DNA of 64,000 bases from the NCBI GenBank assembly GCA_964023275.1, contig OZ029919.1:62001-126000 (forward strand), written 5' to 3'. Both the position numbers and the translations under genes were made by a program. Numbering within the stretch: position 1 is the first letter of the stretch; each line of letters begins with the position of its first letter. Shown here one piece after another: positions 44,275-54,272 of this stretch. The notes below the pieces were generated by a model. The model did no database searches and had not been told where the DNA came from. It was given only the letters and a program-made list of their open reading frames with translations. The stretch is from Norana najaformis. Taxonomy: Eukaryota; Annelida; Clitellata; Crassiclitellata; Hormogastridae.

Positions 44275-44481
44275 TGTCACGAATGTATGCATGCACCTAG
44301 TTTGAATTGGAATTAGTCAGTGTGTTGTTTGCAGGATAAGAAGAATGCTCGGACTTACCGATTACGCGGCCGAAGTACTGCTAAGCGCTTGTCCGTGCCT
44401 GATGCCAGCATGCCGCTAGTTCCTCCATCCGGTGACCTGATGAAGCGCAGAGGTTCAGTTCCAAGTCATCTCCGACCGTAG
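31444..44481 (+). CDS. Receptor guanylate cyclase 1 (complete, 20 exons)
   Basis: Exons: 31444-32170, 33498-33608, 34254-34426, 34989-35124, 35314-35517, 36289-36379, 37145-37241, 37711-37824, 38074-38154, 38383-38559, 38999-39173, 39828-39989, 40214-40415, 41065-41205, 41452-41575, 41997-42065, 42808-42982, 43160-43258, 43667-43758 and 44335-44481 (TAG). All phases join into 1098 residues, normal for the family. Order: signal peptide, receptor ectodomain to about 456, membrane span about 457-480, kinase-homology domain about 551-815, signalling helix 817-863, cyclase domain about 864-1050, and a basic Ser-rich tail. Such receptors make cGMP when a ligand binds outside. The ligand cannot be told from sequence. 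It is paired head-to-tail with a paralogue at 48490. Confidence 0.93.
32400..32470. repeat. (AAT)n / (ATT)n inverted simple repeat
   Basis: An AATAAT run turns into ATTATT, able to fold back on itself, in cyclase 1 intron 1. Confidence 0.8.
32506..32722 (+). mobile_element. tRNA-derived SINE
   Basis: The head has a polymerase III A box-like GTGGTGTAGTGGT and a B box GGTTCGAATC spaced as in a tRNA. CTCATAA sits where the anticodon loop would be (CAT, Met-like). Acceptor-stem pairing is poor, so it is not a working tRNA gene. A tRNA-unrelated body follows (GTGAGGAAGGCAATGGGAAA) to about 32722. It lies in cyclase 1 intron 1. Confidence 0.75.
32885..33130. repeat. Dispersed repeat with TATATAGCGCTC motif
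   Basis: An (AATGTAATGTGT)n run leads into CACTTATATAGCGCTCTTCA, a motif also seen near 26430 (TTTATATAGCGCTG) and, as GCGCTATATAAAT, near 18705. Probably a short retroelement end. Confidence 0.5.
35600..35793. repeat. Near-perfect palindrome, 93-bp arms and 6-base loop
   Basis: Arms 35601-35693 and 35700-35792 are reverse complements apart from about three mismatches, with loop CCAGGC. It is in cyclase 1 intron 5. The transcribed RNA would form one long hairpin. It could be a foldback or MITE element or a replication-slippage inverted duplication. Confidence 0.9.
36140..36200 (+). repeat. (TG)n microsatellite
   Basis: TGTGTG run with TTTG interruptions in cyclase 1 intron 5. Confidence 0.9.
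36289..36379 (+). CDS. Cyclase 1 transmembrane exon
   Basis: Reads [20 protein letters not shown] then [11 protein letters not shown]: an acidic lead, one hydrophobic span of about 23 residues, and Arg at the cytoplasmic edge. The corresponding exon of the paralogue is at 55257-55341. Confidence 0.9.
36765..37045 (+). mobile_element. Family A retroelement 3' fragment
   Basis: Starts with a coding remnant ([13 protein letters not shown]), then the family A 3' end (CTGTCGATTTTGCTTTTGAC) and a GGTTACAATTATG tail, in cyclase 1 intron 6. Confidence 0.65.
37345..37640 (+). repeat. Degenerate tandem repeat (GATTAAATTATTTAGGGC-like)
   Basis: About 14 diverged units of 18-22 bp around GATTAAATTATTTAGGGCCA, in cyclase 1 intron 7. 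Confidence 0.8.
37711..40415 (+). CDS. Cyclase 1 kinase-homology domain
   Basis: Exons 8-13 encode a pseudokinase. The ATP-site Lys is plausible in [10 protein letters not shown]. The catalytic loop reads [13 protein letters not shown], lacking the catalytic Asp as expected for receptor guanylate cyclases, and the DFG site reads ITDYG. Further blocks are [31 protein letters not shown] and [16 protein letters not shown]. In the family this domain binds ATP and relays ligand binding. Confidence 0.9.
37875..38030 (+). repeat. (GGAT)n / (GGAC)n tract
   Basis: GGATGGAC-rich run in cyclase 1 intron 8. Confidence 0.85.
38578..38680 (+). repeat. (TCTG)n / (TC)n tract followed by family B copy
   Basis: TCTCTCTGTCTG repeats in intron 10 of cyclase 1; a family B copy follows at 38690-38775. 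Confidence 0.85.
39345..39482 (+). repeat. Family C dispersed repeat
   Basis: AATGTAAATGTACACGGTTT then CTATAGCGACCCTATGGCCT, a GTGAGATCCTTCACCACC hairpin and CGCCATTTAAGGT. Other copies lie at 30105-30180 and 45815-46000. No coding capacity is seen. Confidence 0.7.
41065..43758 (+). CDS. Cyclase 1 signalling helix and class III cyclase domain
   Basis: Exon 14 gives the dimerisation helix ([19 protein letters not shown]). The cyclase domain keeps both metal aspartates, Asp890 in [11 protein letters not shown] and Asp934 in [15 protein letters not shown], 44 apart as usual. It keeps the guanine selectors Glu930 and Cys1002 (KMPRYCLFG). The usual VNTASRM motif reads VDTANYM, so the transition-state Asn becomes Asp1009 and the Arg becomes Tyr1013. 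Activity is therefore doubtful or altered. Confidence 0.9.
41680..41832 (+). repeat. (TG)n microsatellites in cyclase 1 intron 15
   Basis: Two short TG runs, about 41685-41710 and 41808-41830. Confidence 0.85.
42125..42250 (+). mobile_element. Family A 3' end
   Basis: CCTGTCGATTTTGTTTTGAC, then GCGCCTGTGAATAAGCTGGT, and a TATGATTACGA tail, in cyclase 1 intron 16. Confidence 0.7.
44245..44273 (+). repeat. (CA)n microsatellite
   Basis: About 14 CA units in the last intron of cyclase 1. Confidence 0.9.
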
Positions 44482-46540
44482 ACAAACAAAAGATCAGGTT
44501 TCACTTAACCGGAAATGGGTAAAGAATTCTGGTCCACTGTGGAGGAACGCCTTATCCATCGGATACTTGTGGTGTGATATTATTGTGTCATTGTCAGAAT
44601 CTGTGCAGCAGATTTCACTGGACCATGCTGGACCCATTAGGACAACCGCCTCCTCCACACAGAGGGATTGGGATGCTTTTCCTCACGAGAGCAAAGCCGT
44701 TTCTGTAAATTAACTCTCAGTCTGTCATTTCATGAAAATGATTGTTTTCTTCTAAATCTCTGCCAATGCACTAGTAGCAAGGGTTATTCTAAATCTTGAC
44801 TTCGGTATCTGCAGTCGTCTTCTCCAAAGTACCTTTGTATTCTTGTAAGCAGTGTAGGTAAAATGATGAGACCAGTCCAGGAGGGTCTGGTGAATGGTGA
44901 ACTTGGTAACTGTTAGGCAAACATTTGAAGCACATTTGAATGGTATTTGACTTGTGTGTTTAGTGACACACAAAGCAGGAGGAATTACAATTCTTCAAAT
45001 GTGGAAAAAGGTGAAATATACTGTGTTTGATTCCTGTAATTTAATTATCCGGTGTAACTGCCTTCAACTTTAATATTGTATGTGGAGACAGTTATGCCTA
45101 AGTGTCTTTGTACATACGTACAGTACGTACATACATACATACATACAAATGGTGGCAACATCGTTCAATTAACCAAACTATATGCAGAAAACTACTGGAA
45201 AATCTTTGTCAGTGTATCGGTAATAACACTATTCTTTTGTGATGGTGTATGAAAATAGAAATTTGTCAAGGGCACAAAATGTTGCAAGGCATTGAGATGG
45301 TTAGTTGTGATTTACAGGAATTAACTGGTGCTACTGATATGATACCCAGATGATAAATGCAGTTGAAGAGCTATAGGTGGGTTAGCTGATACTCTATTAA
45401 ATGCTGCTTGGTACCATAGTAACCACTCCCATCGGTGTGGTTACACTTGTATTACCACTACTAAAAGCCAGTGTATCTGCCTGTCCGTCTGTTGATTACA
45501 CCGGATTAGTAGTTATTCACGATGCGGACAATCGCTTCAGGCTTTGCTGAGCAGAAGGAAAAGGGGGCAGGGGTAAGCTGCTCCACAGACCCTCGTCAAG
45601 GGCCAGGAAGAAGAGTTCTCCAATAGGAGTTTAATTGTTGGGAAAGGGTAGAGAGGGGGGACTGGAGCCCGACGGGTTTTCATTCTTGAGTCTGTTGTAA
45701 CAATTATTTAAATCACTAATTCTCAAACTAATGTACAAGTAAAGATAACTTCTGAATAATTTATGATACTCAAGTATCAAAGCGCAACTGGCATCAACCG
45801 ATGGCTAATCAAGATAAATGTAAATGTGCATGTTTTTCTATAGAGACCGTATGGCCTCAACTCTGCTCATTTTTCAATGAATTAATCAGGTGAGATCCTT
45901 CACCACCACTGTCCGTTTGAACGGGCGCCAATCCATTTAAGGTCCCCGTGTACGGACCGTGTGAGCCGGAGATTTAAATCTCTGAAAAATAGCAACTATC
46001 GGTATGCGAAACGGCATCCTCACGCACAGAGTCTCCTTGACGTACGCTTTAACCAATGCAGCTAACCAGATAAAGCATATAACCGAAGGCAGTTGAGGCA
46101 TTCAACAATGACCCTCACTTTAAACTGGAAAGGTAAAATGTTGGGAGGGAAACGGGAAAGGTAGGCAAATGTCATTTGTCCAAGCGGCTGAGCTAAAGAG
46201 GTGACGACTCAATAAATGTAAACCACACGAAAGTCGCGAAACGCAAAAATGATAAGAAATTTCGGAGACTTAAGTTAGTAAGGGTTGCCAACGGCCATCT
46301 AAGTGTTGATGACTACATGAGGTCGCTAAAAATAATGTTCCCTTCTTAAAATCTGCCCCGCCCATTCTCAAAACCAAGACGACGCCCTTGCTTCTAACTA
46401 CTATAGCACAGTAGTGGAACACTGCTGGTGGACTGGATGGTGAACAAAGGGGTTGTGCTACAGAGAAATAAAGGATAAATCCCACATACTACAACTACTA
46501 TTACTACTACTAGCACTACCACTAGTAATAATAATAACAA
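44482..46540. other. Spacer after cyclase 1, no gene seen
   Basis: The left part is probable 3' UTR without a clear AATAAA. (ACAT)n occurs near 45115-45148, a family B fragment near 45780 and a family C copy at 45815-46000. No exon recognised. Confidence 0.5.
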
Positions 46541-46544
46541 TAAC

Positions 46545-46740
46545 AAGAAGAAGCAGAAGAAGAAGAACGAGAAGAACAAGAACGCGAAGAACAAGAAGAA
46601 GAAGAAGAACAACAAGAAGAAGAAGAACAACAAGAAGAAGAACAAGAAGGAGGAGGAGGAAAACGCGAAGAAGAAGAAGAACGCGAAGAAGAAGAAGAAC
46701 GCGAAGAACAAGAAGAAGAAGAACGCGAAGAACAAGAATT
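46545..46740 (+). repeat. (AAG/AAC)n purine tract
   Basis: Imperfect GAAGAACAAGAAGAAG run next to the 3' end of a minus-strand LINE; it may be that element's expanded tail. Arg/Thr and Leu-rich open frames over it are artefacts. Confidence 0.9.
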
Positions 46741-46741
46741 G

Positions 46742-47800
46742 TAAATGTAATTGTAAACGAACATTTATAAATCGCCACTTAGGAAACAGTGGTGCTCCCG
46801 ACTGGAACAAACAAAAAGGATTTCAGGCGTTTGCGAGACTGGGTAGGAGAGAGACTTAGTAACTGAAGCCGCAGATCAAGAGGAAGGGAGTTCCAGCTGG
46901 AAGGGCCAACAAAGGCAAAGCTCCTGGACTGAGCAGTCGTATTGCGAACGCGAGGGACTACCAAGAGACCACGGGTAGCTGAGCGAAGGGAGGCATGGGC
47001 AGGCAACGAGGAAACCGGAATACAAAAAGAAGTTAAGTAGGACGGAGCAGAGCCTAGAAGGCAGTTGCGCATAAGGATAAGAATCTTAAACTGGATGCGT
47101 TGACTGACAGGAAGCCAATGAAGTGAATCACGAATAAAAGTAGATTTATGAGCAGACTTTGGAAGACCACCGATAAGGCGTGCAGCAGCATTAAGTATAG
47201 GCTGAAGCTTGGAGGTGTTAATTGCAGAAAGTCCAATATAGGCAGCATTGCCAAAGTCAATCCTAGTGCAAATCAGGGCATGGACCAAGGTAGTGATCGC
47301 ATGAAGAGGAAGCGAGTGACGAATAGAGCGGAGTTGTCGTAGGTGGTAAAGACAAGAGCGGGAGATATTATTTACATGGTCAGTCAGAGAAAGAGTTTGA
47401 TCCAGGATGATTCCGAGGTCACGGATTGAGGAAGAGAAGTGGATATGAGGGAAATTAGAGGAAAGGGAACTAAAGTCAATTTTGGTAAGCTGGACACGGC
47501 CACCTAGCCAGATATATTGAGTCTTATCAGGATTAAGACAGAGGCGGTTAGAAGACATCCAGAGATCTAGAACAGAGGTGGCCTCAAGGATCCGCTCAAC
47601 CATCAGAGTGGCTGAGGCAGCCGGGCCATAAGTAAAGGATTGAGTGTCATCAGCATATTGGTGAGACAAAACACCCACGGGAAGAAGTATACAGGTCAGC
47701 AGTATATAGGATATATAGAAGCGGTGCAAGTACCGAACCCTGGGGAAGACCATAGGGAATGTGAGTCCAGGCAGAGCGAGTGGGCCCAAAAATAACAGAA
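46742..47800 (-). mobile_element. LINE reverse transcriptase remnant, minus strand
   Basis: On the - strand: YGLPQGSVLAPLLYILYTAD, then after one frameshift QYADDTQSFTYGPAAS, SSNRLCLNPDKTQYIWLGGR, LDQTLSLTDHVNNIS, FIRDSLHWLPVSQRIQFKIL and FAFVGPSSWNSLPLDLR. These are palm, thumb and C-terminal blocks of a CR1/Jockey-like element. The 3' part, over 280 codons, is uninterrupted, so it decayed recently. Endonuclease and N-terminal RT are missing. Confidence 0.9.
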
Positions 47801-47819
47801 AGGGAGCGATCAGAAAGAA

Positions 47820-47835
47820 ATGAAAAGAAGAAGGA

Positions 47836-47876
<41 letters not shown>

Positions 47877-47877
47877 A
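47820..47877 (+). repeat. (GAAA)n microsatellite
   Basis: About 13 GAAA units; Lys/Glu-rich and Phe/Leu-rich open frames over it are artefacts. Confidence 0.93.
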
Positions 47878-47884
47878 ACCTCTA

Positions 47885-48305
47885 ATGCGCTGGTGTCTAA
47901 TGCACATAGCATCAACCGATTTTGCACCAAACCCAAGCCGCAATCGTAATCGTAATCTCGAGATTTCTACAGCGTCCAACGAAAGCTAAGTCGCGGCAAC
48001 CAGCTTATTCATAGGCGCTCAGTCAAAACAAAATCAGTTCAATATCCAGAAGGTCAGTCCACAAGACAGAGAGACAGCCTACGGTGGATAAACAATCTGA
48101 AAAAGGTAAGTTTTGAGTTGAGAACGAAGTGACAGAAGCGACTGAGGAGAACGAACTGATACAGGGAAGGCGTTCCAAGAATGGGGTAGATCATCAAAGA
48201 AATAAGCAAGAAATGGCTATAATCGTAATCGTAATCTCGAGATTTCTGCAGCGCCCAATGAAAGCCAAGTCACGAGTGCTTTCGAAATCTCGAGATAATG
48301 ATTAT
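47885..48305 (-). mobile_element. Family B copy joined to two family A copies
   Basis: A family B copy (47885-47940) runs directly into a reverse family A copy (47940-48075, starting CAATCGTAATCGTAATCTCG). A second reverse family A copy lies at 48215-48300. The shared AATCGTAATC tail marks their 3' ends. Confidence 0.7.
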
Positions 48306-48489
48306 ATTGCACGAGACCTTTAGCTAAAATTGTCCCGTCGTGATTTTCTTACTTACTTGTACATTAGGGTTTAGACGTAACATTTTGGAGGATTGCAGTT
48401 ATTAAGCTGTGGAGTCATGTCAGACGCCAAAATTTCGTTTGTGAAAATAATAGTAAATAGAAAATGACCAATCGTTAAACGCAGTAACA

Positions 48490-51400
48490 ATGTTGAAAGT
48501 TGAACTTCAACTGGTTATTCTTATTTTCCATGCATGCCGATATTTAACGGATATAATCGATTCGAGGCCAAAGTTAATTTTGGTTTTTGTTTTGGATATC
48601 GACAAATCTGGTCCCATTCACAATGGTAACAGAATGATGGGAGCTATTCTAAACAGCGTCAATCGGGCACAAGAAATCCTTCCCGAATTTGACCTCAGCG
48701 AGTGGGAATTTATAGACTCTGCGTGTAATCCTGTAGTTGCCAGTCAACAGCTATTGAAGATATGGACACGTTTAGCCAGGGATGGTAAGCGAATCAATGG
48801 CATCATTGGTCCGTATTGTGTAAGGGTCTGCGAAATAACTGGTGCTTTTGCCGCCTCCTACAACATACCAGAGATTGCTCATGGCTGTCAGTCTGAAAAA
48901 GTGGGCAACGCAGAGCTTTACCCGACGCTGGTACGTGTAGTTGGAGAAATTGGCATTGCTTCCGGGAACATGATGCTGTATCTGATAAAGTATTTGAATA
49001 TTGAAAAGTTGGCGATTTTGTTAACTGAAGAAATGCATATTATTGTTGAACTTGTACATTACATTGCTAAACGCATCCAAAAGGTTGTGAGTCCAGATTA
49101 CGATTACACCGTAGTATACATTGAATCAACGATGGTACCACATGAAGACCCAGCAAGCTTTAAAGTCAATATCATCCACAAACTGCTGTATCTGAGGAGC
49201 AAGGGGTATCAAGGCAGGTATTGTGTATACCATTCAATAGCCGATTTTATTTGTTTTAGTGCCTTTATAAATTTAAGTTACCTATGAACGATGCATAGAG
49301 CCTGCAGTGGCATCGATCCATTCTCAAAACCAGGGAGACACATCCTTTCTCTTCTCACCTTTGCTCTTTCGGTTGCACTGTTACATTTTATGCTACACAC
49401 AGGATGCTTATTAGTTTTTGTTTTATTACTTTGACTGTTTTACCTATAGCAGAATTGCAGAAAAAATACAGTAGTGACATAAATTGCCAGCATCCTTTGG
49501 TAATACGATCTCGGCAGAAGGACATAATGGCCTTAGCAATCCTGGACCGGTACAGGTATGGGTAGTTACCAACAACCATCAAATCCCAGGCCATGCAACA
49601 GCTCCTGCCTACGGATTACCTCAAACCCCAGTGGGGTGGAAGAGACAAGCCGGATGGTTTAGTCGTGCATGAATACTGATAGTAGAGTCTGATATGCACC
49701 CAGTGAATGATCTAGAGACCATACGTTGATGAGCCTGGAACCCTTTTTCTCCAGGTGGGGGACATGGAATATCCTGTCCTTCTTAATCTCTACTGTCATC
49801 TTACCCCTCCTTTGACACTTTCACTAAAGTTTTTGACAGGTATAGAATTTGCTTGCACTGCTCAATCATAAAATTGTAATTTTGTACTTTTCTTGCAGCT
49901 TAAATGACTTTTGAGTGAAGTTTATATTAGGTTTTAACTACAATTTTTCTTCATCAAAGCCAGTCAAAATCCTAGTTTGGGCCTTTGGTGGATTCATTTA
50001 GGGCCAGCAGCTGGCTTAAAATTAGACTGTAGTTAAGTAAAAGGACTGCTAAGGTTTTTTAGGCAGCTGAGAGTAAGCTAAAAGTAGCATATCCAATAGA
50101 AAATCCAAGAAGTTATTAGTACTTTTCGGATTTTATTTAAGATGCATAATATCAGCAAAACCAAAGATGTGGCTGCTTGGTGTTGTTGATGTGAACCTGG
50201 CTGACACACTGAATTTCAGACAAATTTGAGACAAGCTGAATTAGTAATTGGACAGGTGAAATAGCAACTGCATTGAAGCCTTTTGGCCTTGTTTTTATGC
50301 CAACATGTAATAAAAGACAGGCTTAGGTATTTCTACCCTCCGATGTCAGGTTCCTTTTTCTGCTCTTTAGAACCATTTAAAATAAATTTCACAATTAGAT
50401 GTGTTTTTGAATATGTAGCACATTGAGGTCCTTTATTGATGGGTGGCTGGGTAAATAAGAGGTTAAGAGGGTGCCCTGTCATTGGGTTGCTGTGGTGAAA
50501 GCAGTTCCAAAAAATATTGTGATTGGTTCGTGTGACCAGGATATGGAAATTTGTTTCAAAAAATAGAACCGTTCTATCATTACATTTTGCTGTGACTTGA
50601 TTCATCCAAATCATCTTTGTCCTAATTACGGTTGCCTAAATATGGACTGCATGGGTGACTGCTCAGGTAACTAAGCGCAGCGTAGAAGGAACTAAGCTTA
50701 ACACAGAAGGAACTAAGCTCAAAATAGAAGAAACTATGTTGGAGCCCAATCCCCATTTTATTTAGATGTTAGGCTTTTCAGGGCTTAAGCACCAAACAGT
50801 TTAATCCTGAAGTTAACTTATTGAGCCCATTAAACACTTGGTCTTCAGGCTACCTACCACAGTTATGGGGCTCCCTGCAGGTATCCAATGACAGGCCTAA
50901 TTTCGAGTCTGGTTTCAGTTGTGGCCCAAATCTCAAAATTCAGGTTCTTTGTCTACAGCTGAACAGTGAGGGCTGTTAATTTAGTTGATGCATTTTTCTG
51001 CTGACACTCTGCACCTACTTGTTGGACCCAAAAGCAAAGGAAAATCCAAAGGCCCAAGCCAGCTATGGCCCCTCCTTCCATTTAAATCTGATAGCCAGCC
51101 ATGTTTCAGCACCTTTGACAGGTTCCCAAAGGTGCTATATAAATGATCAGATGCATGCTTACATATATACATACATATATACTTACTTACTTACAATATT
51201 TAGTAAATCATTCATTGGAGTTTGTGTGAGGGGCAAACCCGAGGAAGACTTGTTTTAACGAACTTGTTGCATGACAATTGATTTTTCTTGCAGTATTTTT
51301 TCTTGGAACACTGGAAACTGATACCAAGTATATTCTGCAGATTGCCTATTCCATAGGAATGATGGATGGCAAATCAGTTTTTTTGACAAGCCGATTGTAC

Positions 51401-54272
51401 TTTAGTAAGTTGTTTTCAGAAATTTCTATCTGCCTTTACTGGAGTCTGCCTACTTAAGAACAACTGACAGAAATTACTTCGACTTTTTCTCATTTCCAAG
51501 GAAATTAAATGAATACTATGAGAAATGTTACAGTAAGTTTATGCATCGAATTGTGGCCAATTGTAAGCCACTGTATGATTATATCATCAGCTTGTTTAAG
51601 CGTAAGTTGGATTGCTTTTAAATCAGCCAGGTTTGCTTTGCAATCTGATGTTTGAACCAGTCTCCATAGAGATATTTCAGTCATAAGTTACACCATGTCA
51701 TCATTGCTAGTTTTCAGTGGATGACAATCTAATCTGTAAGTAATCTGTAAGTACTTCTCTAGTGCTGTTGGCATAACATGCAAGGCATAAGATCATCTTA
51801 GGGTCATAATGCCTCAGACAGATCCAGTCTGAGTTGTCTGAGAAACAAGAATGCAGGCTAATCCAAGTTAATTCAACATGCAGGCCAATGCTGTTGTAAT
51901 TTAATTCAAACACTTTTAAGCTCTTTGTTTTGGCTGCATAACATATGGAAAAATTTGAGTGAATGCTCGCTGCTGCAGAATGATTGATCACCATAACAGG
52001 AAATTCGACCAGTTCAGTGCAGTTTGCATGACGAATGTAATGGCTGCCCATCAGGTACTGAATCAGTTAGGTAGTGGGGTTGTTTATATGCAACTGCGCT
52101 GAGCATTTATGAACAGACTCATTACACTATGTACGCCAATCTCGCCTATTGAGAGCCAAGGCTACTTGAGTTCGGCAATGATATGATGTTCGAAGTTTGG
52201 CAGTTGCTGACTGTCTGGAACAGTGGATCACCGGCAGCGCTTGTACCATCTCTCCCTTGATCAGTGTAGGAAACGACTTAAAACTGTGATGTTCTATCTA
52301 GCATATCCACATGAATGAGTGAGCCGGTAGCAACAATGCAGGCGATAAGGGATCTGAACCAATAATTGTAGTAGTTGGAGTAGTAGTAGTAATAGTAATA
52401 ATAATAGTTGCCTAGTAACCTACGACACATGAATTCCTTGCTCTATCTCTGCCTCTTTTCAGTAGGCATTTGAAGCTGTTTTGTTTGATTATGGCCTTGC
52501 GTTGTCAGGTTGGAAGTGCCTCTGAGGAAGTTCTCTTGAAGTGGTGCTATGCAAATTCGTGATCATGAATGATAGTAAGAACAATAATAATGTAATAATA
52601 ACTGTGAATTTGATGTTAACTATGTTGATGGTGTAACGTGTTTAACAGTAGAAGGGATGGACAGACCCAGTCGTCCACAATTGAACAGGGATTTGATGTT
52701 GGCTGAAAATGGACTTATAGTCTTCAATTATAAACTGCCTACAACAAAAGAGTATCAAGCTTTCATGACAGAAATTACAGACACTGCAAAATACTTCAAC
52801 GATCCACGCTTGCGGAGATTCAAACCAAACAGAACTTTTACAGCGGAGCAGGTTACTGCAGAGCAGTGATTCAATCTATTTTAATTTCAGTACACTCAGC
52901 TACAACAGCATTAAGTAATGTGATTTGAAAAGATGTTTATCACTTTTGGAGTAATTTAACTACGGTAATGTTTAAACTGTTTGGCCAGTTTCAGTGTGTT
53001 GTTTGCTAGGTCTGTGCAGCTATTCAAAACAATGTGTAGCTGAATGTTATATTTTTAGATTTGCAAACACCTTTTGTGTTACAATAGAAAGGACTGAGAT
53101 CTACCTGAATTACATGCATATCAAGGGCTAACTTTGTAACACTTAGCTGATATTTTCTGAAATTTATTGTTGAGTGCTTTATCAATGGCAAATCTTTTGG
53201 TTGGGTTTTGAATTGCAGTGTATTATAGAACTGGGTTGTTTTCTTTGTTGCTGTAGCTTCATGTTGGTGCTGCACTGATGTATGATGCTGTCAGTCTGTG
53301 GGCATATGGTATGAAGAAGGCCTTGGCATATACTTGGCCTGGAGACGGACACTTCATTACGAGTCAGATTCTCAAAGTCAAATTTGAAGGTGAGGCAGAG
53401 GTTTCATGCTGCATTGAAAGCACTGGATACAACAAAGAGAAGATGTTTGCTCGTTTCTAGGAGGTCGTTTGTTTTGAATAAAAGAATAGCAGATCTGATC
53501 TGATCTTAACTGATGGATCCAACTACCAGTGTTTCTCTGAAGTTTTGTTGAACTCACTTTCTCGCTGGCTTACCACCATAATCTAGATTTCTAACTGCAC
53601 TTCACCAAGTAAATGGTGAATAGCTAACCACACCTCGGATTTGCATAACATAATATAACATAAAAGAGGATTTATGAAGCGCAATTTCAAGAAAAAACTC
53701 GTCAGTTGTGCTCCCAACCAATCCGAAAAGACCCACGGTCAAACAGGACGGATTTCAAGCGATTGCGGAACAGAGAAGGTGACAGCTGATTAGCTCATTT
53801 CTAGTTTTGTAAGGAATGTTGTTCCAGGATGCTGGACCAACGAAAGCAAATCTTCTATGCTGGGTAGTAGAGGCCCAAGCCCAAGGGATGACGAAGGCTC
53901 TGTGAGTAGCCGAACTGAGGGAGCTATGACCAGGAATAGTTGAGGCAGAGGTACAAACAGACCTCAGAGAGGATAAGGGTAATTCCCACCAAACAGTCTG
54001 GTTGACTTTGCACATGTTAAAAATTTTCGTCATCATAATAATAATAATAATATAAAAATATATTTCAGGTATAACAGGAACCATTGTTCTAGATGAAAAG
54101 CGATCGAGAAGGTTGGACTGGGTTGTACAAGTTATTCAAAATAATGGAAGTTTTGTGACAGTCGGATATTATAAAAACAAGGAGGCTGTGCTAAGTATTT
54201 ATGAAGATGCTTTTGAGAACATTACATGGCCAGGAGGTGTCAAGAGGATGCCAGGAGCGAAGTGGAGGAAAT
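48490..54272 (+). CDS. Cyclase 2 ectodomain exons 1-5
   Basis: Exon 1 has ANF-receptor blocks [34 protein letters not shown] and [14 protein letters not shown]. Exon 4 has [20 protein letters not shown] and exon 5 has [11 protein letters not shown] (its first Gly is split with exon 4) and the KRMPGAKW end. Against cyclase 1 the ectodomain is much more diverged than the kinase-homology and cyclase parts, suggesting a different ligand or relaxed constraint. Confidence 0.87.

Noticed and set aside
31444-44481. Cyclase 1 as a pseudogene
   Set aside because: All 20 exons have acceptable splice sites and compatible phases, with no internal stop. The catalytic changes are point substitutions only.
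46453-46770. Arg/Thr-rich and Leu-rich frames
   Set aside because: Translation of an imperfect AAG/AAC tract next to a LINE end.
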